From Spirometra erinaceieuropaei (lineage: Eukaryota; Platyhelminthes; Cestoda; Diphyllobothriidea; Diphyllobothriidae), in contig CACRXP010000094.1 of assembly GCA_902702965.1 (NCBI GenBank), positions 161,107 to 225,106 of the forward strand: a DNA stretch of 64,000 nt, in the 5' to 3' direction. Both the position numbers and the translations under genes were made by a program. Of this stretch, positions 1-12,323 are shown piece after piece. The notes beneath the pieces were generated by a model, which was not told the origin of the DNA, made no database searches, and worked only from the letters and a program-made list of their open reading frames with translations. Positions within the stretch are counted from its first letter, which is position 1. Every line of letters begins with the position of its first letter.

Positions 1-552
1 GCTCTCTGCCTCACCGCTGCTTGAACTGCGGACTTGCATTAGGACATTTCCTGGCCTGGAATTAGCTCACATCTACCAGGGATAAGGTAGCAGGCACCAG
101 CGAAGACTGCGACTTGGGGATGCAGCGAACGCTGGGAAGATCATAATTCCACTTTTTTAGATCGCGTTACGAGCTCCTTTATCGGCTAAATGATTACTTG
201 TTTGCTTCAATCACTAAGTGAAAGCGCGTTGTCGGTTTGGCGAAATTTTAGACGGTTTGTGTGGTAGCACCGCGCCTAGTTTTATTAAACAGCTTCTTGC
301 AACTCTGAGTCCACTCCTTTTTTGTTTGAAGCACAATTTTCATGCGCGTTCCGTAAATGTAAATTTTAGTTTCACCTTTTGTGATCTATTCTAGGTTACT
401 TGGTAGGCACAGTCATTTTAGCGCGCAAATACAAGCAGAGTATGCGTTTTTAATGGTTTTTCTCAGTGCCTTGCTGGTCATGAAACTGCACTTCACTCCC
501 ACCCTTGTTTTAGGCTGCTTGTTTTGAGTTCTCAAACATTAGCCTCACTGTC
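1..552. other. Unassigned AT-rich sequence
   Basis: I see no coding signal, RNA gene or clear repeat here. All frames are broken by frequent stop codons. Confidence 0.4.
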
Positions 553-1437
553 GATGTTGAAAGAGAGTCTTTAATTAGGTAGGTTTGTAAAAATAATCAT
601 CCTGCAGCATAATTCTATAATAATTCAGTTACCTCAGGGTGTCGGCCTTCGAGCGAATTTCTTTCCCGCTATATGCAAACACTTTACTCCTTAAAAAGTA
701 ACTACATAAGGAGCATTCATTTTTCTCATTGATTTTCGAGGCCCTTAATAATTCAGTTACATTTTATGGGAAAAATGCATGAAAATATTCATTCTTTCGC
801 TAATTCGTTAGATAATGACGTCTTCGTCCAATTGTATACTCAAAGGAAGAGTTTCATTCGGTTTTCAAAATTTTTTCCAATTTCCGAATAATTTTGAACC
901 CGACCTGCCGTTACGCATGTATTCAGGGTTTCCAAACTACAAGGTGTCTATTTTCCGCGTACGGATAGCCATACATTTCTCCACGGTATTAATGGGAGAC
1001 CGTATGGGATTCATAACATTTAACAGGGTATTTAAGCATAATTGTTAACTTTACAAGCCCCATTGGTAAATGCACAGACGACGTTTTATGGATGGCAGTC
1101 TTATGGTATTAAAAACTCATAAGTAGTATCTTTTTAAAAAACCGACCTATGCCCTTCCAACGAGTATAAATATTTATGGCAACGTAATTTTCTCTCGAGC
1201 GAGCAAAAACATGAATACTTTGATGCATTTTTCCCAGCAAATATGATCGAATTTTGAAGGCATCAGAAACCAATGAGAACTATGAATGTTATATAAGTAG
1301 CCATTTGTTACACGGTATGCCTTTACATGCAGCCGAAAAAAGTTCGTTCGAAAGCCCGCATTCTAAGAGAACTGAATTATTATAGAATTAAAGTGTATGA
1401 TGATAAGTTTTCAAGCCTATTGATATTTTTGAAAGGA
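553..1437. mobile_element. Inverted-repeat (MITE-like) element, copy 1
   Basis: This is a diverged copy of the approximately 950-bp palindromic element best seen at 34,565-35,538. The left arm (about 553-900) carries the family landmarks: the run around 597-640 with gcagcataattctata, then attttcgaggccc near 733. The right arm (about 1,200-1,437) repeats them in reverse complement, for example the tagaattaaagtgtatgatgataag block near 1,383. The TA-containing outer ends are not preserved. The open frame at 815-1,048 lies in the arm and is not a gene. Confidence 0.7.
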
Positions 1438-3207
1438 AAGCGGGATGCAGAATTTTTTCTGGCATTTCATGACAAAACCCACCTACTATAGCTTCGAATG
1501 GTTATTCCTCGTAAAAAATCTCACAAGGATTAGGCGGGATCAGAACTATATTTGCAATCCTTACGCACTTATTTATCGCGTTAAAATTAGCGAAAATCAA
1601 CAATAATTTGTAGACTTTCGAAACTATTAAGCAGGACTCATACAATGACTCTCACCAAAATGCTATTTAAACCGCACTTTTGCAACTGTTTGCACTTCCA
1701 TTTTTGTCATGTTTAGAGCTGCCGAACTATGCAACCTTAATTCTTGCTCCGAAGGGGTAGAATTTCAAATGATCCCCAGGAAGTCACAAACGTCGAAATT
1801 CTATCAGACTGTTTGCGGCTTTGTGCGTCGCAGTTGTGCGGTCCTAACTGGGGCACCAGCTTTATTTCTACCCTGCCTCCTGCTGTTTCGCGATACTTTC
1901 TGCAGACCCGCCTATGGTGGCAGTTTGTCACCTATGAAGTGGAATGAACCAGCCCACGCACAGCAGCGTAAACTGTGCGGTGTAGCCTAAACTCTGAAAT
2001 TCTCGCCCGCAAACACAGACGGTTTTTAAAAGCCCTTTGTGATTTACTACCACTCATGAACCCGAAAAGGCTAAAGTTACATTGTTAACACCATGGGAGA
2101 GTTGCAAGGGCGTGCGAAAATAGGGGGGGGGGGCGAGAAAGGTGACGCACAGCCCCGAGATTATGCAACCGGTCTGTTATAAAGCCATCAGACTCTGCAA
2201 TTATTCACTTCTCAAATTTTATTTGCAACACGTCGGGATCACCAACTTGTAAACTCTAAGCCATGCGACTGTGCTGAGAGCACTAACACCCAAGAGTGGT
2301 CATCTAACCTGGGGGTTTATTACATACACAACCGTGAGTCGTTCTCCTAGGCGGCACCGGCGAAGCCAAAGCTGACCTTGAAAGCGTCCAATCATGGCCC
2401 TGGAGTTGTTGAGACATCAGTGACATCTGCTCCTATAGGCTTGTGGGCCAAGCTTAAGTGGAAGGTATCTAATTGTTGTCTTTTGTGTTTGCTGATAGGT
2501 GGTATGTCTAGTGGCCTATGCCATGTTCAAATGGCGCATGGGTAGCTGTGACTCGGTAGATGCATGTGCGTCCGAATTGAAATTGGTCCAGTGGTTGCGG
2601 GTCAGAGCGTCTGGGACTGTTGGCTGCAATGGTGAAGGGTCTCGAGACAACGGGGCCTTCACCGTGGACACCAGTCATAACAATGAGGGCTGTTGAAAAC
2701 ACGATTTTCCGGGCAATATCAGACTGAATGTGTCGAAATTGTGCTTTCTACAGTTCATGCATTTGAAATCGTCTGCTCTGTCATGCCTCTATGAAAAATA
2801 AGAACCAGACATCTATCGCCTGCAAGCAGAGTGGTAGGCGACAAATTTCTCTGTGGTAGGCAGCAGTTTAACATCGTCTCTGTCTATATGGTAATTGGAA
2901 GGGCGGCTCATTTAGGATCTACAAGTCTTTTTACTATGGCAAAGGTGAGGGATGTATATAGCATCCAGAAAACTGAAAGTTTTCCGTTACTTTTGCAAAG
3001 CAGTTGTTTTGGAGATTCTGCAGGAGCCGTCCGAGTTGTAAGTCGTAAATACCATAGGCGGTCAAGCTGTGATGATCGTCTTCGACATTCTCACTTCGCT
3101 TAACCGTGCTTCTCTACTGAAGGTTAATTGCATCAGATTCGCGAGTTTTTCGCGTAGTCTACATTTGTCGTTCATTTATTTGATATGATGAATGACAGTT
3201 CGACCTT
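1438..3207. other. Unassigned stretch with an 11-G run
   Basis: No gene is recognised. A homopolymer of 11 G lies at 2,123-2,133. Short overlapping frames on both strands around 1,709-1,990 and 2,499-2,702 have no recognisable motif and are probably chance. Confidence 0.35.
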
Positions 3208-3485
3208 CGTTGACGATGATGTCCACCCTGTGTGCTCTGCAGCAGAGTAGGAGCGTGGACGGTGATTTGGGCGTGAAGTGGGCTAAAGTGATACCAGACT
3301 AGCACAGCATCTACCGCACTCTCTCCTCTTGTCTCACCTGGGCACAGTGTCTAGACAGAGTCAAGAAGACTGGGGGCGACTGAAGGTGCAGACGGTTGAC
3401 ATGACGTGAACCTACACCTAGAGGTTCTGCCACACACCCTGGTCCACAGCAAACACTAACCAGAATCCCACTCAAAAGAAGGAGA
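3208..3485 (-). repeat. 400-bp dispersed repeat (R1), partial copy
   Basis: This is the reverse-complement copy of a family also present at 6,800, 17,907, 38,585, 56,700, 57,838 and 60,318. Shared landmarks are gtcaagaaga plus a tgtctagacagagtc-like block, the ctctctcct motif, and the block that reads cacggtggacatcgtc on the other strand. It contains no conserved open reading frame. It may be the 3' end of a LINE or a SINE. Confidence 0.65.
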
Positions 3486-3811
3486 GGGGAGGATGGATCC
3501 CGCGAGGTGGGGGTGTCATTCGATATTTCTTTCACACCTACCGTATAGTACCGATTCCTTGACTTCGACGCACTACGCAATTAGTTTTGTCTGTGGAAAA
3601 CCCGCTGATTGTCCAGGAGACTTTATTTACGGTTCTTCGGCGTCCGTTGTGCGAACTATGTACAACGTCGTATTAGTCATTTCTTTTGTTGAACTATTCT
3701 ATACCTGAAGCATCTGTTCAAGTTTATTTGTTCGATTGTCACTTAGCAAATTCAGTTGGCAACTTCATTAACGACAGGGAAAATATCCCATTGCTACCGA
3801 CGTGGCATTGA

Positions 3812-3980
3812 GCCCGTGGCTGAATGGTAGAGCGCTGGGCTTCAAACGCCATATGATCACATAATCTCAAGTTCAAGTCCTAGGTATCGTCGATCTGGAA
3901 CTGGGTATGCCTGGCTGGCTACGGCCAGTATGCCAGGAATTGCCATTCCAGTCTTCCTTGTTCTGTTAGTCGTCATTCTC
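3812..3980 (+). repeat. tRNA-derived SINE (diverged)
   Basis: The head, from about 3,812, resembles a tRNA with a polymerase III box A (tggctgaatgg) and box B (agttcaagtcc). The body then carries ctggctggctacggccagtatgcc and the tail block ccattccagtcttccttg, both shared with the SINEs at 9,199-9,460 and 44,697-45,010. I infer a SINE rather than a functional tRNA because no complete cloverleaf can be drawn. Confidence 0.6.
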
Positions 3981-5609
3981 AGATTACATATCCGTAGGTT
4001 TTCCTTTATAAACTAGGTATATGTTTTCAACTGCACGTATGAGTACACGTATTATGAGTATATGATACTTCAGTCAAGTTTTATTACCGACTTTTTCCTA
4101 TGCGGCGGAATGTCTAGTTACCGAGTTCAGCTGTCCTTTTTTCAGTGACAACTCGGATATCTTATAAAGCAGCCGAAAATCCGTGATAAAGCTTTTTAAT
4201 CACGAATAGGCTCAGAAACTCCGATAGGTCCACCGTTATTGCGATACTTAGACTCTGTGTTGTGGCACATTAATTATAATGCGAATCATTTAAAAGTTCT
4301 GTTCTGTGATTGCTAAAAAAGTACCTACGTTAATCACTAGTCTGCCTTCTATTTTGACTCTAAATCAGTAGGCTTCGGCGCACGACTAATTTGGCATCAG
4401 ACTCCTGCAGACAATGTATTCGATGCAAACGAAGCCTTGCGTACTGTGAGAAACCTCCGGACTTCACGTTGCTAAGCTGCGCAAAGTCGATGACGGAAAC
4501 TGAGTTCTGTTTCTATGGTGCCTCCTGAATAAAATCTAATATGAAACCGTCAAGATGTGGACGATGTGTCAACAGAAGCTCTCCAATCATCCTGACCCCG
4601 TTTTTATGCCTGAACGTAGACGCTGGGGGGGGGGGGGGATAAAATGCGAGAAGCGGATGCAGATTACGCGTGGTTGCCTAATGCCTCCCAGGGCGAGATT
4701 CGAGCAAGTTCTGAAAGCTTGCTGTACCGTCTAATTTGCCGGTTCTCATTCCTGTGGTTTCACGCTGCTGCGCTCTCCCGTCTAAAATCATTCGAGAGCA
4801 GGTGTCTATGAAAAAATGCAGGACTTTGGAGCAGGTAACGTAGGGATACTTCTGCAGAAATATAGTATCCGACCGAAAACATTTGACTCTGTTGGGTGTC
4901 ATTGTGCGCCCCTATCTCACGCCCTCGCGTTTGAATCAACGACGGAATGCATAATTCAGTGCTGGCTCGTTAGATTCGTGGTGGAACGCCTGCATCAGCT
5001 GTTCTAGGACTGAGTCATCTAGCGTGGTTTGCACACATTTAAGCACAGCTTGCATTCCTGTCGTGTGCACCGCGTAGGGGTACTTAACATCTCACTGGCG
5101 GCCACTTCTGTCACACGCACGGAAGTGAAGCGACCATATATTTTGCAGGCGTCTGTGGAAGAAAGCAGTGTAGGCCTCAACTCCAACACTTAAATGTTCC
5201 TGGCGGGTGCTTCTTTAAACCGTTGGATCGATGACGCGGCTTTTTAAAACCAAAGAATCAATGCCTTTCGTGGTCTTTGTTTGAAAACTCTTGCGAAAAC
5301 ATTACAATATAAGGAGAGCAGCACTTTTATGCAGCATCTCTTGATGGTTATCTTTTCCATCACTTAAAACGTGTGTCGAAGTTTTGAAATATATTTTAGA
5401 TCTGAAAGGATTACTAAGTCGGCGTGCTAATGCCGATCATTTGAAGCAATATTTCCCCTGTATGAAGGTGAAACAATCATATACAGTTGAATGTATTGGA
5501 AAGAACAAGTTGGGCGACTTATTGACTGTAAATTGTCGCTATATGATAAACATTACGAATGAAGTTTTAGACAGGTATGGTTTTTGGGTTGTGTTGCCGT
5601 TGGTTCTAG
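3981..5609. other. Unassigned stretch with a 14-G run
   Basis: No gene is recognised. A 14-G homopolymer lies at 4,625-4,638. An open frame at 5,384-5,653 (89 codons) has no motif and runs directly into the PLE terminal repeat that starts near 5,610. Confidence 0.35.
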
Positions 5610-5652
5610 TCTTGAAGCAGGAGACACGATCGCTGGGACAAAAGCCTTATTA

Positions 5653-5694
5653 GCCTGACGTTTCGGATTCCTGCTCGTAACCATCATTAGAGGC
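5653..5694 (-). ncRNA. Hammerhead ribozyme motif (A type, degenerate)
   Basis: Read on the minus strand, the conserved CTGATGA has become CTAATGA and helix II is imperfect. GAA, the ACGT helix III palindrome, the cleavage-site C and AGGC are intact. It is probably inactive and is recognised by alignment with the better copies at 18,518 and 42,430. Confidence 0.5.
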
Positions 5695-5961
5695 CAAAAG
5701 CAACTGCGGGTGGTTCATGCACAAGAAGTTGAGGTATTTGGAGGACGCAGTCACAATGTTACTGCATATCTATAAATGTTCACGCCTCCCTTCTTCATCA
5801 GGGACCGCTACGCGAGTGCACAACGTTGCGCACCAAGTGCGACGTTCCCGGATGAAGGGGTGGGGGGGAAGTCGTGAATGTTCATAGGTATGCAGTAGCA
5901 TGGTGACTGCATCCTCTAAATACTGCAGCCCCTTGGGCATAAACCACCCGTGTCTGCTGTT

Positions 5962-6002
5962 GTCTCTGATTATGGTTCGGACAGGAATCCGAAACGTTAG
6001 GC
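5962..6002 (+). ncRNA. Hammerhead ribozyme motif (A type, degenerate)
   Basis: The layout is GTCT, CTGATTA (expected CTGATGA), helix II GGTTC / GAATCC around a GGACAG loop, GAA, ACGT and AGGC. One core base is changed, so activity is doubtful. It faces the motif at 5,653-5,694 in the opposite orientation. Confidence 0.5.
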
Positions 6003-6270
6003 TAAAAAAGCTCTTGTCTCGGCGATTATGTCTGTTTCTTCAAGAATACTTCTTGGGACCCGTCTCTTCGCTTTTATTGGCATTGAGGTGTCCCCTCGAC
6101 GTCCACGAGTTTCGTTATAATCGAAGGCAACCATTACGATGTTGATCAATGCCTCTCTGCTAATGATTGTCGTTGTTTTCCCCAGTGAACACGATGGCTG
6201 TTGTGACAACCCGGTGACGATAGTTCCTGAAATTTTTCCACGTATTTGATCTTCTGTGCCGTCTAGAAAA

Positions 6271-6648
6271 TACAGTAGATGTACTAATTCATGAAATGTC
6301 AACCAAAATTTCAAAATGCATTCTCGTTTCGAAAACAAAATTTCGAAATGCGTTCTCATTTCGAAAAGATAAATTAAGTAGTGCTGTAAAACTAATCAGG
6401 ATGCAGCATAAATCTATAACGATCCAGTTACCTCAGGGTGTCGGCTTCCAAAAGAACTTATTTTCGGCTGCATGCAAGATCTATACTCTGCAAAAATTAC
6501 TACTTATGTAGTATGCAATTTTCTCATTGATTTTCGATGCCCTTGAAAATTCAATTATATTTCACGGAAAACATGCATAAAAATATTCATTCTTTTACTT
6601 ATTCGGTAGAAAAGCACGTCTTCTTCCAACTTCATACTCAAAAGATAA
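6271..6648. mobile_element. Inverted-repeat element, copy 2 (left arm only)
   Basis: The copy starts with the family border TA-CAGTAG at 6,271 and continues through the left arm to about 6,648, then stops abruptly. The second arm is missing. A short internal duplication of about 29 bp is visible near 6,307-6,366, where aaaatttcaaaatgcattctc is followed by a near copy. Confidence 0.75.
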
Positions 6649-6799
6649 GTAGAGGCGATGCTAAACCTGCTGCATTGCAAAATCTACCTCCAAAGCCTAT
6701 CACCCGGTAGATACGATGATATAATACGGCGGATGGATCGCAGTCCGGATCGTGAATGCGCACCAATAACAAATGCCGTCACTCGGGGCTGGGCTGTCA

Positions 6800-7145
6800 G
6801 AAGCGGCTGCGGGCATATGCGGAGCTAATTGGGATCGCTGCCGGCCACAGTTTTCGTCATTTTTGAAAAGTCTCGTCAACTGTTGGTTGTAGACCAGGGG
6901 ATGCGGATGTATGCCAAGGTGCCGGTTCTCGCCATGCCAGTCACCTGCGCCCTCTCCCGCCCCCCGGTATTCTTGACCTGGTCTTGACACTGGATCTGGG
7001 TTGGAGAGTAGGAGAGAGTGCGGTAGACGCTGCGCAAGTTTACCGCCACTTTGGACTAATTTACGCGCAAGTCATCGTCCCTGCTCTAACAGCGTTATAG
7101 TCCACACTGTGGACTCCGTCGAAACCTTCGGTCAGACTGTCAGTT
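6800..7145 (+). repeat. 400-bp dispersed repeat (R1)
   Basis: Plus-strand copy. It has the gttgtagaccaggg block near 6,888, then ttcttgacctggtcttgacac near 6,971, gagagtgcggtagacgctgcgcaagt near 7,014 and the closing cactgtggactccgtcg block near 7,093. No coding potential is conserved between copies. Confidence 0.7.
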
Positions 7146-9094
7146 TGCAAAATATGCCCGCCAATTAGGTTCTAGTTTAAAAGTGGTTTTGCCGTGGCTT
7201 TCCTAGCTTCCGGCCATTTTTTGTGCCGAAAAACGTCTCTCTGTTAATTCATTTTATGAACTGGCAAGACTACGTTGTTATGTTAGAGAAAAAAGTCGCC
7301 GTTTGTTTGTTAAATGTTCTATTGGTGCTAGATTGCTAGAGTGCTCATCCCTATTCTAAACTCAAACGACAGTCCATCTGCCGCTGCGATCTCTATCCGT
7401 TGAGGTAAGGCTGCAGACACAGTAACTTGAAAGTCGTGGGCACCACCTTCGTACTTAATAAAACAAACTACCAGCCAACCGTATTACAGTGCTTTGTGGC
7501 ACATTATACCGCTGATTTGCATAGCAGGACTTTTTAAAGCAGAAGGCGCCCTTCATTTATCGAAAAAAATGTTATTCCGTGTACCTAGCCCCTCCTGATT
7601 CGCATCTGAACAAAATCTGATTTCTCGGTCCGAGAAGGCACTTGCTACAGACGTTTCTGGCCTTTTTACAGCTTTTTTTGGCAGCTTTTTTACAGCAGAC
7701 CGGTCACAAACATGCGGCCTTGAATGTGAAAAGCTGTATAACATGGAAACGTTCCGGGACTGAAGAAATTTTGTTTTTTTTATCCAAAACGTATCCAGTA
7801 TGCCTTCAACATAAATGGCTCCAAGACACTTTCACCTTCCAGAGGAAGACCCTGCACGCTACCAGTTAATCAACAAAGAAAAAGTGATAAACTCTGACCT
7901 CATACTTGTTTTTAAGATTTCGGTCAAAATAATTTTATTGCATCACCAAATTCATGCTGCAGAAACAGTTAGCTTTTCGTGCAACATCTAATGCTGCAAA
8001 GGTTGTAAAATTGCAAGAGTGTTAAGTAGAAAATGTGGATCTGGCAGTTAAATGAAAAAATCTTCAACTGAAAGTAGTTTCACAATTGTCGAGGCCTAAA
8101 TCGGATCTCCCGAGAAAATCGTTCTAGGGGTAGGATACATCTGACGTCTGCAGGCTCCACCGTGGCGACTGACGGCATATCAGGCGGTGTGAGAAATGCA
8201 GAAATTTCAAAATGCAGTGATATGTTAGGACGATTTAACAGAATTGGGGTTGAAGCGGTCGAGGAAACTTCATGGCCGATAAATTGGACAGGGCATGTTG
8301 CCGGTGTGTTTGGCAGTTCCCAGGAATTTATAATGTAGGTCGTTAACAGAACGCAGATAACGGAAGGCCGGATTGAGGCGAACTTACTTTTATGTTTTAA
8401 TCACTACTGATGAGAGACTACCAAAGAATAGGCGCTAAATGTAGATCTAACTTGCACAAAACGTAGAAAAAACTGATTTTTGAACCACGAATGTTGTGCC
8501 TGTAATCACGGCCAAGCACGCTGGAATAATCAATGCAGGTAGAAACGATTTCTGTCATTTGTTGGGTCCCCAGAAGAAAGTGTGTCTTAACTTTTGTGAT
8601 TTCGGGATATTCGCATGGAACACTAACTAGGCCGGAACAAAGGAATCCAGCTAGCGCCCATGTCCGCATATTCATCCCTGGATAGAGACATTTGCTTATT
8701 GATATACCATCAAAAGTGGCCATTTGTCTTTTTATTTTGTTGATTTGTTTTAATCGAGCCGGGAAGGACTTGTTCCAGTTGAGAAACCTTAGCTATTATG
8801 GTAATTTAAAAAACCCCTATAGTCTTAACTAGGCAGAGGCATATCGTGAAGACGTTTTGGGTTTCCTGACACCCGCTAGATATACCAAAGGAGCTTGATG
8901 GTCTTTTTTTTCTTCGAGAAATCAGAGCGCTTTGGTGACTGGTTACTGTTCAAAAGAGATGTTTCCAACTAGAGTTTTCCACACAAGCATTCAATTACTC
9001 CCCGTCTGATGATATCAGTAGTTTTCCTTAAGTCCTGCATTTATTAGAGGAATGCGAAATTCGACGCTGCTCAAATAACTTGAAGACTGTGTTA
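7146..9094. other. Unassigned stretch
   Basis: I see no gene and no assignable repeat in these 1.9 kb. Open frames at 7,553-7,869 and 8,418-8,723 are short, overlap on opposite strands and carry no recognisable motif. Confidence 0.35.
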
Positions 9095-9245
9095 GGGGGC
9101 GCTCACCGATCGTTCATACGGAACTCACTCGTTCCGTTGTGCCTTATGGGCTCTCTCTCGAACCCAACCAGCAGCCGCGCAGCGGCGCATGATATATAGG
9201 CAACGGAACGAGTGAGGTCCGTATGAACGATCGGTGAGCGCCCCC
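9095..9245. repeat. Near-perfect 47-bp inverted repeat in SINE sequence
   Basis: The arms are 9,095-9,147 and 9,199-9,245. They match over about 47 bp with one mismatch and one 2-base difference, separated by about 53 bp. The arm sequence (gcgctcaccgatcgttcatac and so on) is the 5' part of the SINE family also found at 35,640 and 44,760. The structure looks like two SINE 5' pieces joined head to head, giving a strong potential hairpin. Confidence 0.85.
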
Positions 9246-9462
9246 TAAAATTGTATATTCTCGATCGAAAACCGACAGGGAAACGGGCTCGTGGCCCGGT
9301 GAGTTGAGGCGTTGACTTCTAAACCAACAAGTCGTGAGTTCGAGGCTCGGGTGTTCCACACTTCGGGTTCGGGTATGGCTGGCTGACGACGGCTAATAAG
9401 CCAGAAATGGCCATTCCAGTCTCCCTTGTCTTTGTCGGTAATATCATTCTAACTTGAAGACT
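9199..9462 (+). repeat. tRNA-derived SINE (family S)
   Basis: The 5' part is gcaacggaacgagtgag and so on. It is followed by a tRNA-like region near 9,290-9,355 with box A-like ggcccggtgag and box B-like gagttcgaggctc. The body is ggctggctgacgacggctaat and the tail is ccattccagtctcccttg with tttgtcggtaat. The same order recurs at 44,697-45,010. Polymerase III transcription is inferred from the boxes. Confidence 0.75.
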
Positions 9463-11078
9463 CTTATTATGTGTTTATTCACATCTGCCACCATCTTTGA
9501 AGTTGCAAAATAATTTAAGGGTGTTTTTAAAGTCATCAGTTTCTCAGTCCAATATGAAGGGATTAGCACCTCCTAGCATTGTTGTTACATTTTTTCTTGG
9601 GTTCAGCTATTGGCACCTCCTTTCGTGCCTTAGTAGTCGTCATGAAGTCAGGCCGCAATATTTAAATATAATTGACTCTTGGAAATTGAAATAAGTGGCC
9701 TCTAGATGGCATGCATTTGGACCAACTAAAACTCTGCTCCTTTTTCCGCTTTCGCACGGCTGTCCCGCCCAAAACGCTTAAACATCTTATCGAAACGTAG
9801 CGGAATTTCCCAAATACCGCATCCGATATGACGATCTACATAATTTATTATTAGGGTAGCGAGATCACAATTTAATCTATTCCTCGGTGAGACTGTCCTA
9901 TATGGCCCCCCTCTAACAGAACCCGGGGGACTTTAAGCCAGTTTGTAGTGCAAATAGGGTTGTGCGTGTCAGGTTAGGGCTACGATTAGATTAAGGATCA
10001 GTTCTGGGGCTAGATTTATTGCTAATGGTAAGGTAAGTAGGATGAAGTCTAGGGTTTAGGTGGGAGCTAGTGGTAACTGAAGAGATCAGCCTTAGGGTAG
10101 GGTTAGAGTCAGGACTACCGTTTAGTTTAGTTTTTCATTGGGATTATTGTTGGGGTTAGTATACTGGATAATTTTGCCCTACTCCGCCGGTGGACAGTCT
10201 CCACGATGCTGCCAATGCCGTTTTGAGTTTGATGCTCATACACGCACTGGTTTTAACAACACTGTCGCCCTCCTGTTTCACTCTTATCCGCAAAGATCAT
10301 GAATAGCCCACGGACCGCCATTCCCCAACTCAACGAGATACGTCGGGAGAACGAAATAGGCACCTCACCTGAAACCGAGTTTGACGCCCCTACACCTCCT
10401 CCTCCGCCTCCTCCTCCTTCATCGGAACCAGCCATTTTCCGACCCAACGACTTCGGCACAACCCGCGCGTCGCGACCAATGTTCCCCAATCTTCCGAGTA
10501 CGTTTTCTGCCCACCTCAGATCGCTATCCAATTTGTTTTACGCTTCACGTATGGGGGTGAGAAAATGCGACTTCCAGTCCTTGTTACAGCGACGGTGCTT
10601 GCGCGGTCTTTAAAACAGCTGCTTCATTAGCCTGCGTTTTTGGACTTTTACAGGAGTCCTCCACAACAGGTTATTCGAGTTTGACAGCGTGTGAACAGCT
10701 TTGTAGTCAGACAGTGAAGGGTGGGAAAGGAAAACTAGTTAGGGTCTGTGGCTGGGTTGCGTTCCCGCCGTCCAACCTACAGCGGCCTCATAGCGAGGGC
10801 TGAGTCGCTTTGCGACCGTGGGAGTAGGGCGAGCTTGGCTCTTCTGTTTGTTTCAGACCTCGTAAATCCAGCTGCAGGGTTGCCTGCTCTGCATTTTGTT
10901 GCCCGTATAGCAGGTTCGTTTACTTAAGGCGGTTTTTATTTTTGTTCTCCTCAAACTCACCTTAAGTTGCAGAATTTGTACCTGAAACGGAATTCGTCTG
11001 CAAATCTCACAAGTATTCTCTACAGTAGTAAGTGGAGAGTTTGTTAACCGTAAATATTATGCACATCGGAAAAATAAT
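9463..11078. other. Unassigned stretch with degenerate TTAGGG-like and CCT-rich tracts
   Basis: Between about 9,955 and 10,165 there are several scattered ttaggg and gggtta words in imperfect order. They resemble a decayed minisatellite rather than a telomere. A CCT-repeat tract at about 10,386-10,415 creates proline-rich or glycine-rich frames on the two strands. I do not believe these are coding. No gene is recognised. Confidence 0.35.
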
Positions 11079-11083
11079 CGTCG

Positions 11084-12231
11084 TTGTATCGTCTGTTAAC
11101 TCAGACGCAATGTACAGATGAACACCTAAAGTTCTATTACACGGATGTTCCTGCAGCTGCCTTATTTGAACTTATGGACCTTTGTTTAGAAATCAATTTT
11201 TTGTTCGATCACCAATATTATCAACAACTAAAAGGTGCTCCAATGGGATCACCCATATCTGGCTTTCTTGCCGAGGCGACAATGCAGAAATTGAAATCGG
11301 TGGCTCTTCCATTAGTATGATATGCAGACGACACGTTTGTCGTCGTTAAAAAGAATCAACTAGAAATACTCCACAACACAATCAATTCAACCATTCCGCG
11401 AATCAAATTCACGTTGGAAAAAGAACTTGACAATAAACTCCCATTTCTAGATGTTCTCGGCGGAACATTACATACGTCTGTTTACCGCAAAGAGACATAT
11501 GCGGAAACAATTTTACACTATGAGAGCAACAGTCCGATCTCTCACAAGCGGAGCACTGCCAAAAGTCTGATTCATCGAGCAAAAACACATTGCGCTGATG
11601 AAGAAAGCTACAAAGTTGAACTAAACTACCTATTTGATTTTTTTCCCAAAACGGTTACCCTAGAGATTTCGTACATCGATGCATGAGACAACAAGAGCTA
11701 AAAACAAAGGAACTAGATAGTTCAAATCAAGCGCCCAAAACAAACACTTAGCAAATCCTTCCTTACATCAGGAATGTATCTGAACTTGTTGAAAGACACT
11801 TGAGGAAACACCAGATAAAAGTGGCGCACAAGCCGACGACTACCTTACGCACTCAGCTTGTACACCCTAAGGATAGGATTGGCTATCTCAATAGAAAAGA
11901 AGTCGTCTATAAGATCCCATGCGATGCCTCTGATGCCGTATATTGTGGCCAAACGGGAAAATTTGCCTCTACACGCATCCACGAACATCAACTTGCAGCT
12001 AACAGGCGAGACCACTTGTCTCAAATAGCCATGCACACTCTTGATACTGGGCACACTTTCGTATGGGACAAAACTCGCATCGTCGGGGTTAGCCCATCTA
12101 AAAATGGCCGAGAGTTTCTTGAAACCATGCACTCTGATAAATAATGCATCAACCAGCATATCGAGTTAGATGCCACTTTCAAAAATCTCAGAGAAAAGTG
12201 GAAGAGACGAAAGCCGATCAATACGGCCTGA
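11084..12231 (+). pseudogene. PLE reverse transcriptase / GIY-YIG endonuclease remnant
   Basis: Reverse transcriptase motifs are visible: KGAPMGSPISG near 11,230 and YADDTFVVV from 11,321. A TGA stop (11,318-11,320) lies directly before YADD. A frameshift follows near 11,640, then a TAG near 11,750. The GIY-YIG part begins near 11,900 with VVYKIPC and YCGQTGKFASTRIHEH. A further TAA at 12,142-12,144 precedes the natural-looking end at 12,229-12,231. PLE proteins normally use the GIY-YIG nuclease to nick target DNA and the reverse transcriptase to copy the RNA there. This copy cannot make a complete protein. Confidence 0.85.
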
Positions 12232-12323
12232 CACATACGACGGCAACTTATTAGCTGAGGCATCAAATGAGTATTGCTTTTGTTGCACGTTTGAAATGTT
12301 AATTGTTTTCTGCACATAACCTC

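Larger units (their letters stand above)
5610..6055. mobile_element. Fold-back pair of PLE terminal repeats (pLTRs)
   Basis: Two PLE terminal repeats sit in inverted orientation with almost nothing between them. The left arm is about 5,612-5,815 and the right arm about 5,845-6,050. Matching blocks include gcctgacgtttcggattcctgctcg in the left arm against its complement around 5,975-6,005, and the gtcacaatgttactgcatat block against atgcagtagcatggtgac. No reverse transcriptase or endonuclease remains. Each arm carries a degenerate hammerhead motif. Related single or paired arms lie at 18,460, 32,470 and 41,471-42,520. Confidence 0.7.

Noticed and set aside
5384..5653. An 89-codon gene upstream of the PLE fold-back
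   Set aside because: No motif, no splice context, and its end runs into the terminal repeat.
9955..10165. Telomere-like TTAGGG words
   Set aside because: They are scattered and imperfect, with no uninterrupted array; at most a decayed minisatellite.
10253..10613. Proline-rich (+) and glycine-rich (-) open frames
   Set aside because: Both derive from one CCT-repeat tract; there are no splice or domain features.
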